A DNA stretch of 64,000 nucleotides, from the NCBI RefSeq assembly GCF_050337045.1, contig NZ_JAKJSO010000015.1, positions 342,621-406,620 on the forward strand, written 5' to 3'. This stretch comes from Photobacterium kagoshimensis (lineage in GTDB: Bacteria; Pseudomonadota; Gammaproteobacteria; Enterobacterales; Vibrionaceae). The translations under genes were made by a program, and so were the position numbers. Under the pieces are notes generated by a model. The model searched no databases. It was not told the origin of the DNA and was given only the letters and a program-made list of their open reading frames with translations. Below are positions 45,730 to 53,483 of the stretch, piece by piece; position 1 is the first letter of the stretch; every line of letters begins with the position of its first letter.

Positions 45730-46035
45730 ATGTTTAAGAAACGCCTAATCGCAACAGTTTTTGCTTTATTCAGCACTTACGCCGCTGCCGCTCCAGAATT
45801 AATGTCCCCTGTTGAAATTGAATTTGGTCAATACGCGCATATAGAAACAATCGAAATTACAGGCAATATTAATGCTAGCTTGCTTCGACTGGTCGATGAT
45901 TCACTACAAAGCAATGAGTCTGATTACTATGTGATCAGCGATATTTCAGAAAATGCCCAGCAAAACACCATGACGATTTCAGTCGATCTGTATAACGATA
46001 TGAACGCAGCCGCTGAAACAGTGGCAATGAATTAA
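45730..46035 (+). CDS. Small periplasmic protein, possibly DUF1471 (BhsA/YhcN-like)
   Basis: 101 residues from the ATG at 45730, chosen because it begins a signal peptide (MFKKRLIATVFALFSTYAAA); the frame upstream lacks sense. The mature part (IEITGNINASLLRLVDDSLQ, then YYVISDISENAQQNTMTISV, ending in DLYND) has the beta-alpha-beta pattern and YYVI...DLY ending reminiscent of DUF1471 stress proteins. The match is partial, so treat the family name as tentative. Its stop overlaps the 3' end of the convergent kinase gene by four bases. Confidence 0.55.
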   Translation: MFKKRLIATVFALFSTYAAAAPELMSPVEIEFGQYAHIETIEITGNINASLLRLVDDSLQSNESDYYVISDISENAQQNTMTISVDLYNDMNAAAETVAMN

Positions 46036-48431
46036 TGGGCAATTGTATGTTCCGATTGCTTTAAGTATTTAAGCACCGTTTCTCGCAACAGCTTTTGATT
46101 GACGGGCTTGGCTAGAAAATCATCCATGCCCGCCTCAAAACATTTGTCTCTTTCTTCTTTCAAAACGTTGGCTGTTAACGCAACAATTGGGATTGTGTCA
46201 CCATTACCTCTATCCGCTTCAATAGTTCGAATACGCCTTGTTGCATCAAAACCATCCATCACTGGCATTTGGCAATCCATTAATATCAAATCAAATTTTT
46301 GAGATTCAAACTGCTCGACACCAAGAAGTCCATTTGCAGCTACAGTCACTGTCATACCCATCTTCTCTAGCATCATTTTCGCCACTTTCTGATTAACGAC
46401 AGTGTCTTCAATCACAAGTACATGACTTCTGCTAGCACTCCCCTTTTCTTTCGCTGAAACAGGTTGTTCAGTGACTGTCTCTTCGGAGTATTCTGATCCG
46501 CCACCAGCGTTGGTTGATAGTTGTTGAATAGCAACTACTGGTGGCTGATTTATCTTGCCTTGCATTACTTGTTCAACTTGTTTTTTTAATTCAAATTCTT
46601 TGTATGGACGAGCAAGTACAGCGGAAACACCCGAGGATTGCATTTTACGCTCATCACTTAAATCTGGTCCTGCTGTTATCATCATCATCACAGGGCATTG
46701 CTCACCAAATCGTTGACGTAATTGCGTAGCAAGCATAAAACCGTCCATCGTCGGCATCCACTTGTCTAGCAGTATTAAATCAAAGGGAGCGCCACTTTTT
46801 ATCGATTCATCAATAAATTGCTCGGCAAGTTCCTCATCCTCACAACATATTGAGTTAGCACCAAAACTACATAATTGAGCCGACGTGATCCTCATATTCA
46901 TCATGTGATCATCAACCAGCAGAACTTTGGCGCCTTCTAGTGATGTCGTTATATCTGCTTCTTCAGCATCCATTTCATTAATCGCTAATGACAGGCATTG
47001 CTCAAATTGAACCGTAAAATAGAACTGGCTTCCCTGACCTTCTTTGCTCTGTACCAGTAGTTCACTGCCCATTAGCGCCACCAAACGCTGACAAATAGCA
47101 AGTCCTAAACCACTGCCACCATATTGACGTGTTGTGCTCCCATCTGCTTGTTGGAACTTTTCAAAAATAGCTTGATGCTTATCTGCAGGTATACCAATCC
47201 CACTATCTACCACTTCGAATTTAACACTAACTCTCCCATTTTCTTCAGATACATAATGTATATTTAATTGGACACTCCCTGTGTCTGTAAATTTAATTGC
47301 ATTACTGACTAAGTTCACCATCACCTGTCGTAGTTGCGTTGGATCACCGAGTAACATAGGTGAGATTCGACGATCAATCGAACATTGTAGTAACAACCCT
47401 TTTTCAGCAGCTTTCACTAGAAATATATTTTCAACATCCTTATTAAGTTCGAATAAATTAAGGTGGGTATTCTCGAGCTCCATTTGGCCTGATTCTATCT
47501 TTGAAAAATCAAGAATATCGTTAATTAAATCCAGTAAGGACAAAGAAGAAGAGTGCAGCATATCGACATATTCTTTCTGATCTTTTTTTAAGGGCATCCC
47601 CTGTAATAATGATGAAAGGCCAATGATGCCATTCATTGGTGTTCGAATTTCATGGCTCATGTTTGCCAAAAATTCACTCTTTTTATTGTTTGCATCTACA
47701 GCCTGCTCTTTCGCCTGTTCAAGTTCATTATAATGGTCTCGAATACGCATCACTGAGTGGTTATAACTTACTTGCAGAGCCGTAATTTCATCATTAAAAA
47801 AGCGTTTTTTCAGTATCAAAATACGAGGGAATTGCCTTTCATCAAACTCACTAACGACAGCTGACATATGCGCGAGGTGTCGTACAATTACGTGATAAAC
47901 AATAAAAAGAATAAACGCGGCCACTAAAAAAACCTTTACTGCTTGTGATAACAATAAAATCAAGAACTTACTAAACAAACCATCATAGATTTGATATAAA
48001 TCTGACTGTACAGTTATTGTTGCTAGTGAAAACTGTCGGCTACCACTTACGAATGTCATCGCCCAGGTTTTTTCATACTTGTATTGCTGTAACTCCTCGC
48101 CAAGCTGAAAAATAACGCCATTATCATCTCGTATCACTAAGTAGTGAATCTGAGGTTGCTGGTAAATGCCTTCCGCTTGTAACTGCAACTGTTCTCGATC
48201 TTCGACCCATAAGCTCGATGTCAAGCTTGCTAAAGAAGTCTGCTTTATTTGGTCAAGATGGTCATTAATGCTAACCAAATCACGCTGATAATCAAAATAC
48301 AAATTTATAGCGGTAGTGAACAATGTCAATACACTACTAACGACCAGTATGTAAATAAGCATTTGCTTAGCAAGCCCTAATTTTCGCGACTTATTGTGAC
48401 TCTGATGCGTTTTGTTCATCCTTAAACTCAC
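46032..48431 (-). CDS. Hybrid sensor histidine kinase with two receiver domains
   Basis: 799 residues. Membrane helices at about 20-47 and 155-185 enclose a periplasmic sensor of about 105 residues. Then a HAMP-like linker, HisKA with FLANMSHEIRTPMNG (His260), HATPase_c with NLVSNAIKFTD and QYGGSGLGLAICQRL, receiver 1 (VLLVDDHMMN, Asp556 in LLDKWMP) and receiver 2 (VLVIEDTVVN, Asp719 in LMDCQMPVMDG). There is no HPt domain, so output needs a separate phosphotransfer protein. The start is GTG 48431 or the ATG at 48419. It is divergent, 68 bp apart, from a periplasmic binding-protein gene that may supply its ligand. Confidence 0.9.
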   Translation of the reverse strand: MSLRMNKTHQSHNKSRKLGLAKQMLIYILVVSSVLTLFTTAINLYFDYQRDLVSINDHLDQIKQTSLASLTSSLWVEDREQLQLQAEGIYQQPQIHYLVIRDDNGVIFQLGEELQQYKYEKTWAMTFVSGSRQFSLATITVQSDLYQIYDGLFSKFLILLLSQAVKVFLVAAFILFIVYHVIVRHLAHMSAVVSEFDERQFPRILILKKRFFNDEITALQVSYNHSVMRIRDHYNELEQAKEQAVDANNKKSEFLANMSHEIRTPMNGIIGLSSLLQGMPLKKDQKEYVDMLHSSSLSLLDLINDILDFSKIESGQMELENTHLNLFELNKDVENIFLVKAAEKGLLLQCSIDRRISPMLLGDPTQLRQVMVNLVSNAIKFTDTGSVQLNIHYVSEENGRVSVKFEVVDSGIGIPADKHQAIFEKFQQADGSTTRQYGGSGLGLAICQRLVALMGSELLVQSKEGQGSQFYFTVQFEQCLSLAINEMDAEEADITTSLEGAKVLLVDDHMMNMRITSAQLCSFGANSICCEDEELAEQFIDESIKSGAPFDLILLDKWMPTMDGFMLATQLRQRFGEQCPVMMMITAGPDLSDERKMQSSGVSAVLARPYKEFELKKQVEQVMQGKINQPPVVAIQQLSTNAGGGSEYSEETVTEQPVSAKEKGSASRSHVLVIEDTVVNQKVAKMMLEKMGMTVTVAANGLLGVEQFESQKFDLILMDCQMPVMDGFDATRRIRTIEADRGNGDTIPIVALTANVLKEERDKCFEAGMDDFLAKPVNQKLLRETVLKYLKQSEHTIAH

Positions 48432-48499
48432 ACTTATATTTTCTTCTACTAATCTAATAATAGACAGTCAATTAGAATTAATAAAAAGGGATTTTAGCA

Positions 48500-49255
48500 A
48501 TGAAACTAATAAACATTATCGCAGGATTACTTTTTGGCTTTACTACAGTCCAAGTTACAGCACAGGATGTTAATTATTATGTGATATCGAAACAAGCCGC
48601 CCCATTCCAGATTGAAAACAATGAAAATCAACACAGCGGAATAGTGACTGACATTGTAAAAAAAATATTTGAAGATAGTCGCTATGCGATCAACTATCAC
48701 TCATACCCGTTTAACCGAATGATCTCGATTCTTGAAGATGGTGGTCAACCTAATTGGATTACTTATGGCAGCCCATCTTGGGGCGGTGTTCAAGCTGAAA
48801 ACTTATCAGAAGAACCTATTTACACGGTCAAACATGTTCTACTCAGTAGTAAAAACAATGAATTTACCTTTAAAGACATGAAAGATATCAATAACAAAAT
48901 TGTTGTTCTACTTCATGGCTTTGACTACCCTCAACTAATCCCATACATTGAATCGGGTAAAATAGAGGAGCTACGTGTAAAAGATTATCAAGCGGCATTT
49001 CGCATTGTTAACAAGTTACAGGGCGTTGCAACATTCGTTGAGATGGATTCACGCATAAAATATAATTTTGCCAAACTTGGCTTAGATGATAAACAATACA
49101 AGACACAGTCTTTTAATATAGTAATCCCCGACTACTCTATCTATTTAGCGCTAGACCCAAATATGGACAAATCGATTCAACAATTTATAAATAACAAATT
49201 GAAAAGCATGAAGTCAAATGGAGAATTAGATCGCATTGTTAACCAATACATTTAA
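48500..49255 (+). CDS. Periplasmic solute-binding protein, family 3-like
   Basis: 251 residues with signal peptide (MKLINIIAGLLFGFTTVQVT). The fold pattern fits extracellular solute-binding family 3: SKQAAPFQIENNENQHSGIV near the start, ITYGSPSWGGVQ, a long hinge and a C-terminal helix ending NGELDRIVNQYI. No ABC permease or ATPase is adjacent. Its divergent neighbour is a hybrid kinase, so it may act as a sensory partner instead of a transporter component. Ligand unknown; family 3 members usually bind amino acids or small organic acids. Confidence 0.75.
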   Translation: MKLINIIAGLLFGFTTVQVTAQDVNYYVISKQAAPFQIENNENQHSGIVTDIVKKIFEDSRYAINYHSYPFNRMISILEDGGQPNWITYGSPSWGGVQAENLSEEPIYTVKHVLLSSKNNEFTFKDMKDINNKIVVLLHGFDYPQLIPYIESGKIEELRVKDYQAAFRIVNKLQGVATFVEMDSRIKYNFAKLGLDDKQYKTQSFNIVIPDYSIYLALDPNMDKSIQQFINNKLKSMKSNGELDRIVNQYI

Positions 49256-49263
49256 CCATAAAT

Positions 49264-49303
49264 AGCAATAAGAGGTATTCGTAAGCTGAATAACTCTTAT
49301 TGC
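49264..49303. terminator. Hairpin between the binding-protein and NADAR-RibA genes
   Basis: Stem GCAATAAGAG / CTCTTATTGC, extended by GTATTC / GAATAA, between convergent genes. No long T-run. Confidence 0.65.
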
Positions 49304-49330
49304 ATTAGCGACAACTAACAATAAATAATT

Positions 49331-50383
49331 TTAGTTTACGAAGTTTTTATCAAACAGGTGCCCTAGCTTACTCGCTTTTGTTTTTAAATACCCTTCATTA
49401 TGCGGATTATTTCCTTCCTGTAATGGAACTCGCTCGACAATTTCTATTCCTGCACTTTTAAGTGCATTTACTTTTCGTGGGTTATTGGTCATTAACTTCA
49501 CTGATTTTATATTTAGAAAACTCAACATTCCACGACAAAAAGTATAATCTCTCATATCGGCTTTAAAGCCCAACTGTTCGTTCGCTTCCACTGTATCTGC
49601 GCCTTGATCTTGCAAGTGATAAGCTCGAATTTTGTTAATAAGGCCAATTCCTCGACCTTCCTGACGCAAATAAAACAAGACACCACTACCAGCTTGCACA
49701 ATATTTTCCATTGCTCTGGCTAGTTGAAATCCACAATCACAGCGGGCACTGAATAAGGCATCCCCAGTCAGACACTCTGAATGTAATCGAATAAGCGGCG
49801 GTGTCCCAGAATCAAGTTCACCATAAACGAGTGCAAGGTGTTCTTTACCTGTAGAAATTTCGGTGAAACCATACATTTGAAATATACCCCACTGTGTGGG
49901 TAGCTTTGCACTATCAACAAAATAGACGTGATTAAAAGGTTCTTGTTGTGCAAAGTGGCTTCGAACCTCCATCAAAATTTTACCTAATTCGTTCTGACCT
50001 CGACCATCACCACCATCTCCCCAAAAGGCATCTTTGTGCGAATGCTCTTTAATTACGCTGTTGCCTGTCGACACTAACTGATGAGTCAAATTAGGGTTTT
50101 GGCGGAATTTTTCAAAGACAACATAGCGCATAACTGTCGTTCGAACTTCCATCCAATCCGCTTTTACTTGATCTTGATATTCACGACTTAATTCAAACGC
50201 AGCATCTGGGGTAAGTGCATTACGTATCTGTTCTTGAATGCTTTTATCAGTGAACTTTTGAGCTTGATAATAGTGTTCACTGGTTGGCCATACTATATTA
50301 CTTAATGATATTGGGTTTGCTGAAAAATTAGACAAAAAACCATGAGGATCTTGAGGCTCATAAAAAAATATTTCATCTACCAT
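49331..50383 (-). CDS. NADAR N-glycosidase - GTP cyclohydrolase II (RibA) fusion
   Basis: 350 residues. Residues about 1-150 are a NADAR (COG3236/YbiA) domain: EPQDPHGFLSNFSANPI, TSEHYYQAQKF, DAFWGDGGDGRGQNELGKIL. Residues about 155-350 are GTP cyclohydrolase II: HSECLTGDALFSARCDCG with three zinc Cys, FYLRQEGRGIGL and the C-terminal NNPRKVNAL. RibA makes the first riboflavin intermediate; NADAR hydrolyses reactive early pyrimidine intermediates, a damage-control step shown for fused and stand-alone forms including one from Vibrio. The fusion couples production with clean-up. It is separate from any rib operon here. Confidence 0.92.
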   Translation of the reverse strand: MVDEIFFYEPQDPHGFLSNFSANPISLSNIVWPTSEHYYQAQKFTDKSIQEQIRNALTPDAAFELSREYQDQVKADWMEVRTTVMRYVVFEKFRQNPNLTHQLVSTGNSVIKEHSHKDAFWGDGGDGRGQNELGKILMEVRSHFAQQEPFNHVYFVDSAKLPTQWGIFQMYGFTEISTGKEHLALVYGELDSGTPPLIRLHSECLTGDALFSARCDCGFQLARAMENIVQAGSGVLFYLRQEGRGIGLINKIRAYHLQDQGADTVEANEQLGFKADMRDYTFCRGMLSFLNIKSVKLMTNNPRKVNALKSAGIEIVERVPLQEGNNPHNEGYLKTKASKLGHLFDKNFVN

Positions 50384-50620
50384 TTTAGTTGCTCCATAAC
50401 GTTAACAGTACCCTAGCCACGATATGTCTTTTCGATGTAACAAACATGTCTGTTTTTATCGACATATTTTATAGTCTAGTCCATTTACATATTCATCATG
50501 TGGCATTTGTGAATTTTATTTTTTAGCATTGCAGCACAGTATTATGAAGCTTAGAATCACGCATAAAACGTGATTACAAAACAAAGAAAATTTCAATTTG
50601 CATTACAGAAAGGATAAAAA

Positions 50621-51301
50621 ATGAACTTCAAATGGATTCTATTTGATGCGGATGAAACATTATTTCATTTTGATGCTTATGAAGGCTTAAAGCTGATGTT
50701 TAGTCGATTTGACATATCTTTTAGCCGAGATGACTTTGCTCACTACCAACGAGTAAACAAACCATTGTGGGTTGATTATCAAGATGGAAAAATTACAGCT
50801 CAAGAGCTGCAGCACACGCGTTTTGAATCATGGGCACATAAGTTAGAAGTAACAACCACAGAACTAAACAGTGCATTTTTATCTGCAATGGCAGACATTT
50901 GCGCGCCATTACCAGGTGCAAAAGAACTATTAGATTTCTTGAAAGGAAAAGTACAACTGGGCATCATAACTAACGGTTTTACTGAGCTTCAGCAAATTAG
51001 ACTCGAGCGCACTGGTTTAGCTGAACACTTTTCTACTTTAGTTATTTCAGAGCAAGTCGGTGTTGCAAAACCAGATCGGGGAATTTTTGAACATGCTTTT
51101 ATGCAAATGGGGAATCCCGACAAACGCGATGTTTTAATGGTGGGCGACAACCCACATTCTGACATTTTAGGCGGGAATAACGTTGGTATTTCTACATGCT
51201 GGCTAAACAGTTCACTACTGCCTGTACCAAAAGATGTCAAACCTTGCTTCCAAGTTAGTTCCCTACACGAGCTATACACTATGTTAAAACCACACTATTA
51301 A
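50621..51301 (+). CDS. yjjG: Pyrimidine 5'-nucleotidase YjjG (HAD family)
   Basis: 226 residues, closely similar by eye to E. coli YjjG (WILFDADETLFHFDAYEGLK, then VNKPLWVDYQDGKIT). HAD motifs: I FDADET, II IITNGF, III AKPDRGIF, IV GDNPHSDILGG. YjjG dephosphorylates noncanonical and damaged pyrimidine nucleotides and protects DNA from their incorporation. Start ATG at 50621 with AAGGA upstream. A strong hairpin follows. Confidence 0.92.
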   Translation: MNFKWILFDADETLFHFDAYEGLKLMFSRFDISFSRDDFAHYQRVNKPLWVDYQDGKITAQELQHTRFESWAHKLEVTTTELNSAFLSAMADICAPLPGAKELLDFLKGKVQLGIITNGFTELQQIRLERTGLAEHFSTLVISEQVGVAKPDRGIFEHAFMQMGNPDKRDVLMVGDNPHSDILGGNNVGISTCWLNSSLLPVPKDVKPCFQVSSLHELYTMLKPHY

Positions 51302-51436
51302 GCATCTACTACACATTTGGCAATATGCTTACCACCACACAGCTTTTCAATGGAGGGAGTCCCACATCCTTTTTGGGCAAAAGCACTACACGAAGCGCAT
51401 ATCAGCCAAATAACATACCGAAATTAAATGCTTTAC

Positions 51437-51466
51437 AACCACAACATATCCCTTTATGTTGTGGTT
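51437..51466 (+). terminator. Terminator after yjjG
   Basis: Perfect 12-bp stem AACCACAACATA / TATGTTGTGGTT with a 6-base loop, followed by ATTCTTCTT. It separates yjjG from the brnQ leader that begins just downstream. Confidence 0.85.
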
Positions 51467-51492
51467 ATTCTTCTTAAACACAGATGTGGATC

Positions 51493-51591
51493 ATGCCAAT
51501 GTTATTTACTAACAGTACAAATGTATGTTCAAGCGCACTTTCGAATGCGTCTCACACTGTGGTCTCTGTCGTCGTCGTGGTCTCTCACTAA
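51493..51591 (+). CDS. Valine-rich leader peptide of brnQ-1 (attenuator peptide)
   Basis: A 32-codon ORF (ATG 51493; second in-frame ATG 51499) ends HTVVSVVVVVSH then TAA at 51589-51591. Seven of eight consecutive codons near the end are Val (GTG GTC, one TCT, then GTC GTC GTC GTG GTC). The next gene is a branched-chain amino acid transporter, and a three-arm RNA structure starts two bases after the stop. This is the arrangement of a ribosome-stalling leader that senses charged Val-tRNA. No strong Shine-Dalgarno sequence is visible before 51493. The same design with Ile codons precedes brnQ-2. Confidence 0.82.
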   Translation: MPMLFTNSTNVCSSALSNASHTVVSVVVVVSH

Positions 51592-51592
51592 C

Positions 51593-51632
51593 GCTGACAG
51601 ATAAGTTATTTCGTCAGCCTGGCTGATGAAAT
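51593..51632 (+). promoter_or_regulatory. Alternative hairpins of the brnQ-1 attenuator
   Basis: Arm 1 GCTGAC (51593-51598), arm 2 ATTTCGTCAGCC (51608-51619), arm 3 GGCTGATGAAAT (51621-51632). Arm 2 can pair with arm 1 or with arm 3 but not both. A further AGCTGACC near 51662 could be a fourth arm. Arm 1 would be masked by a ribosome near the leader stop. There is no U-tract after arm 3, so the output may be Rho-dependent or translational. Confidence 0.75.
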
Positions 51633-51700
51633 AGTAATAACTCTGCATTTCTCCCACGCCAAGCTGACCTAAACGCAAACATTACAAAAAAGGTTAGTTC

Positions 51701-52999
51701 ATGAAAAAGCGTGATTTAGCAGCCATAGGTTTTATGACCTTCGCGCTGTTCCTCGGAGCAGGCAATCTAATATTCCCACCACTAATGGCACAACAAGCAG
51801 GCGAAAACTGGTTAATCGCGATTGCAGGTTTCTTACTAACAGCTGTAGGCTTACCCGCCCTCACTATTTTAGTGCTTGGTCGACTTTCTTCTGCAGAAAA
51901 ACTCACCAGTGCTTTACCGTCTTGGATGAATCGTACCTTCTGGTTTTTAGTATTAACAACCTTAGGCCCTGCATTCGTTCTTCCTCGTGCTGTTACTGTC
52001 GCTTACGAGATGGGTATCAAGCCTTTTACCGACGCTAACTTATTACTCCCTTTTTCTATTATCTTTTGTGCCATTACCTTAGCGTTAGCCCTAAAGCCAG
52101 GTAAGCTTCTAGATTATATAGGCAAAATAATGACGCCGACCTTAATTGCCATGTTAACGCTTTTAGTGGTAGCTGCACTAATCAACCCTCTGGGCACGAG
52201 CTTACCCGCAACACAAGACTACCTAGAACAACCTATCGTTAACGGACTTATCCAAGGGTATATGACATTAGATGCCATCGCAGCTGTCGCTTTTGGCTGG
52301 GTGATCATTAACACCATCAAGAGTAAAGGCGTGACCAGTAAAGCTGACTTAGCAAAATACAGTAAATGGATTGCACTTATTTACGTTGTGCTTATGTCAC
52401 TATGCTACTTAGCGATGGGATACTTGGGGGCGACGTCATCTACTATCGCTCCAAACGCTGCCAATGGTGGGGAAATACTAACACGTTATGCTGCGGGTGA
52501 ATTTGGGTATGCAGGTCAATTACTCCTTGCTGGTATTACCTTAATGGCATGCTTAACAACAACCGTTGGCCTAACCAATGCGAATGCAGAGTACTACCGC
52601 AATACATACAATATTCCCTTTCATCGCAGTGCTATCGTTGTAACCGCTCTAACGGCTGCGGTTTCAAATGTGGGCTTAGAGCAGATCATAACCGTAAGCT
52701 TACCCGCGATTTTGATCCTGTGTCCTATCGCAATCGCGCTGATCCTAAGTATCATCTTTTTACCAAAACATGTTATTAAAGCCGGCCAGCAAAGCAAGGT
52801 AGTTATTGCCGCGACTATTTTTGGCAGTATCGATGCATTTGCAGTGTTAGATATGATTCCTAACACGATTCACACCCAGCTTAATCAGTGGCTACCTCTG
52901 TATGAATATCACTTAAGCTGGCTAATCCCTGTTGTGATCATCTTTGTGGGCTTAAACATTAAACTACGTTCACAAATAACAAACACTGAAGCTGCATAA
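51701..52999 (+). CDS. brnQ: Branched-chain amino acid transporter BrnQ, copy 1 (Val leader)
   Basis: 432 residues, about 12 transmembrane helices, LIVCS family sodium-coupled symporter for Leu, Ile and Val. Signature regions: FMTFALFLGAGNLIFPPLMA, PRAVTVAYEMGIKPF, ACLTTTVGLTNANAEYY. The ATG at 51701 has AAAAAGG seven bases upstream. It lies 110 bp after a Val-rich leader ORF. A paralogue follows at 53484 in the same orientation; the two proteins are alike throughout, so this is a tandem duplication. Confidence 0.93.
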   Translation: MKKRDLAAIGFMTFALFLGAGNLIFPPLMAQQAGENWLIAIAGFLLTAVGLPALTILVLGRLSSAEKLTSALPSWMNRTFWFLVLTTLGPAFVLPRAVTVAYEMGIKPFTDANLLLPFSIIFCAITLALALKPGKLLDYIGKIMTPTLIAMLTLLVVAALINPLGTSLPATQDYLEQPIVNGLIQGYMTLDAIAAVAFGWVIINTIKSKGVTSKADLAKYSKWIALIYVVLMSLCYLAMGYLGATSSTIAPNAANGGEILTRYAAGEFGYAGQLLLAGITLMACLTTTVGLTNANAEYYRNTYNIPFHRSAIVVTALTAAVSNVGLEQIITVSLPAILILCPIAIALILSIIFLPKHVIKAGQQSKVVIAATIFGSIDAFAVLDMIPNTIHTQLNQWLPLYEYHLSWLIPVVIIFVGLNIKLRSQITNTEAA

Positions 53000-53010
53000 T
53001 CTCGCCATAA

Positions 53011-53047
53011 AAGTCACCGCCAGTTAATTCACACTGGCGGTCGACTT
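53011..53047 (+). terminator. Hairpin after brnQ-1
   Basis: Stem AAGTCACCGCCAGT / ACTGGCGGTCGACTT with one bulge and an 8-base loop. A weak T-rich run (CTCTCTTTTATC) follows somewhat downstream. Confidence 0.65.
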
Positions 53048-53256
53048 GCCATCTCTCTCTTTTATCTCACCAAGATCCCTTTCCCGCAGTAGGTTTAATA
53101 TCACACGCAATAGTATTAATCGCTCAATTATCACGCGAGCATATCAAGCAAAATAAGCTTTCAATAAAAGTTAGTGTTTTGTTCAAGGTAAGACTTTACA
53201 TCTATCTTCATTCCGCATATTGTAAATGCGTTGCCGAGATTGAATATAGGTTCATT

Positions 53257-53364
53257 ATGTTTTCACTTACAGCTAGACTCATTGCTAAAAACTCATATAA
53301 GACAGAGTTAGCTGTGCGCGCAACAAACTCAATTATCATCATTATTCTAGCGATTATTCGCTAG
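53257..53364 (+). CDS. Isoleucine-rich leader peptide of brnQ-2 (attenuator peptide)
   Basis: 35 codons from the ATG at 53257 (AGG seven bases upstream) to TAG at 53362-53364. The product ends RATNSIIIIILAIIR, with seven Ile codons (ATT ATC ATC ATT ATT, then ATT ATT) and one Leu in the last ten. An in-frame start at 53179 would lengthen it. The stop codon overlaps arm 1 of a hairpin set homologous to that before brnQ-1. The design is that of an attenuator leader sensing charged Ile-tRNA. Confidence 0.82.
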   Translation: MFSLTARLIAKNSYKTELAVRATNSIIIIILAIIR

Positions 53365-53405
53365 GCTGACGGTGATAACTTTCCGTCAGCCGAGCTGATG
53401 GAAAG
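53364..53405 (+). promoter_or_regulatory. Alternative hairpins of the brnQ-2 attenuator
   Basis: Arm 1 GGCTGACGG (53364-53372) pairs perfectly with CCGTCAGCC (arm 2, 53383-53391). Arm 2 extended to CTTTCCGTCAGC (53379-53390) pairs over 12 bp, with one G-U, with arm 3 GCTGATGGAAAG (53394-53405). The two pairings exclude each other. Sequence and spacing match the brnQ-1 element. A possible arm 4 (CCCTTCATTAGC, about 53432-53443) could compete for arm 3. Confidence 0.78.
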
Positions 53406-53483
53406 GTAGTATCCCTCTATATTTACTTTATCCCTTCATTAGCTCGTTAGACGGTTCACACAATAAATATTGTAGGACAGTCA

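Noticed and set aside
51520..51640. Other two frames through the brnQ-1 leader, giving Ser/Trp-rich or Arg/Cys-rich peptides
   Set aside because: Only the Val frame has amino acids matching the transporter and ends just before arm 1; the brnQ-2 leader independently shows the same design.
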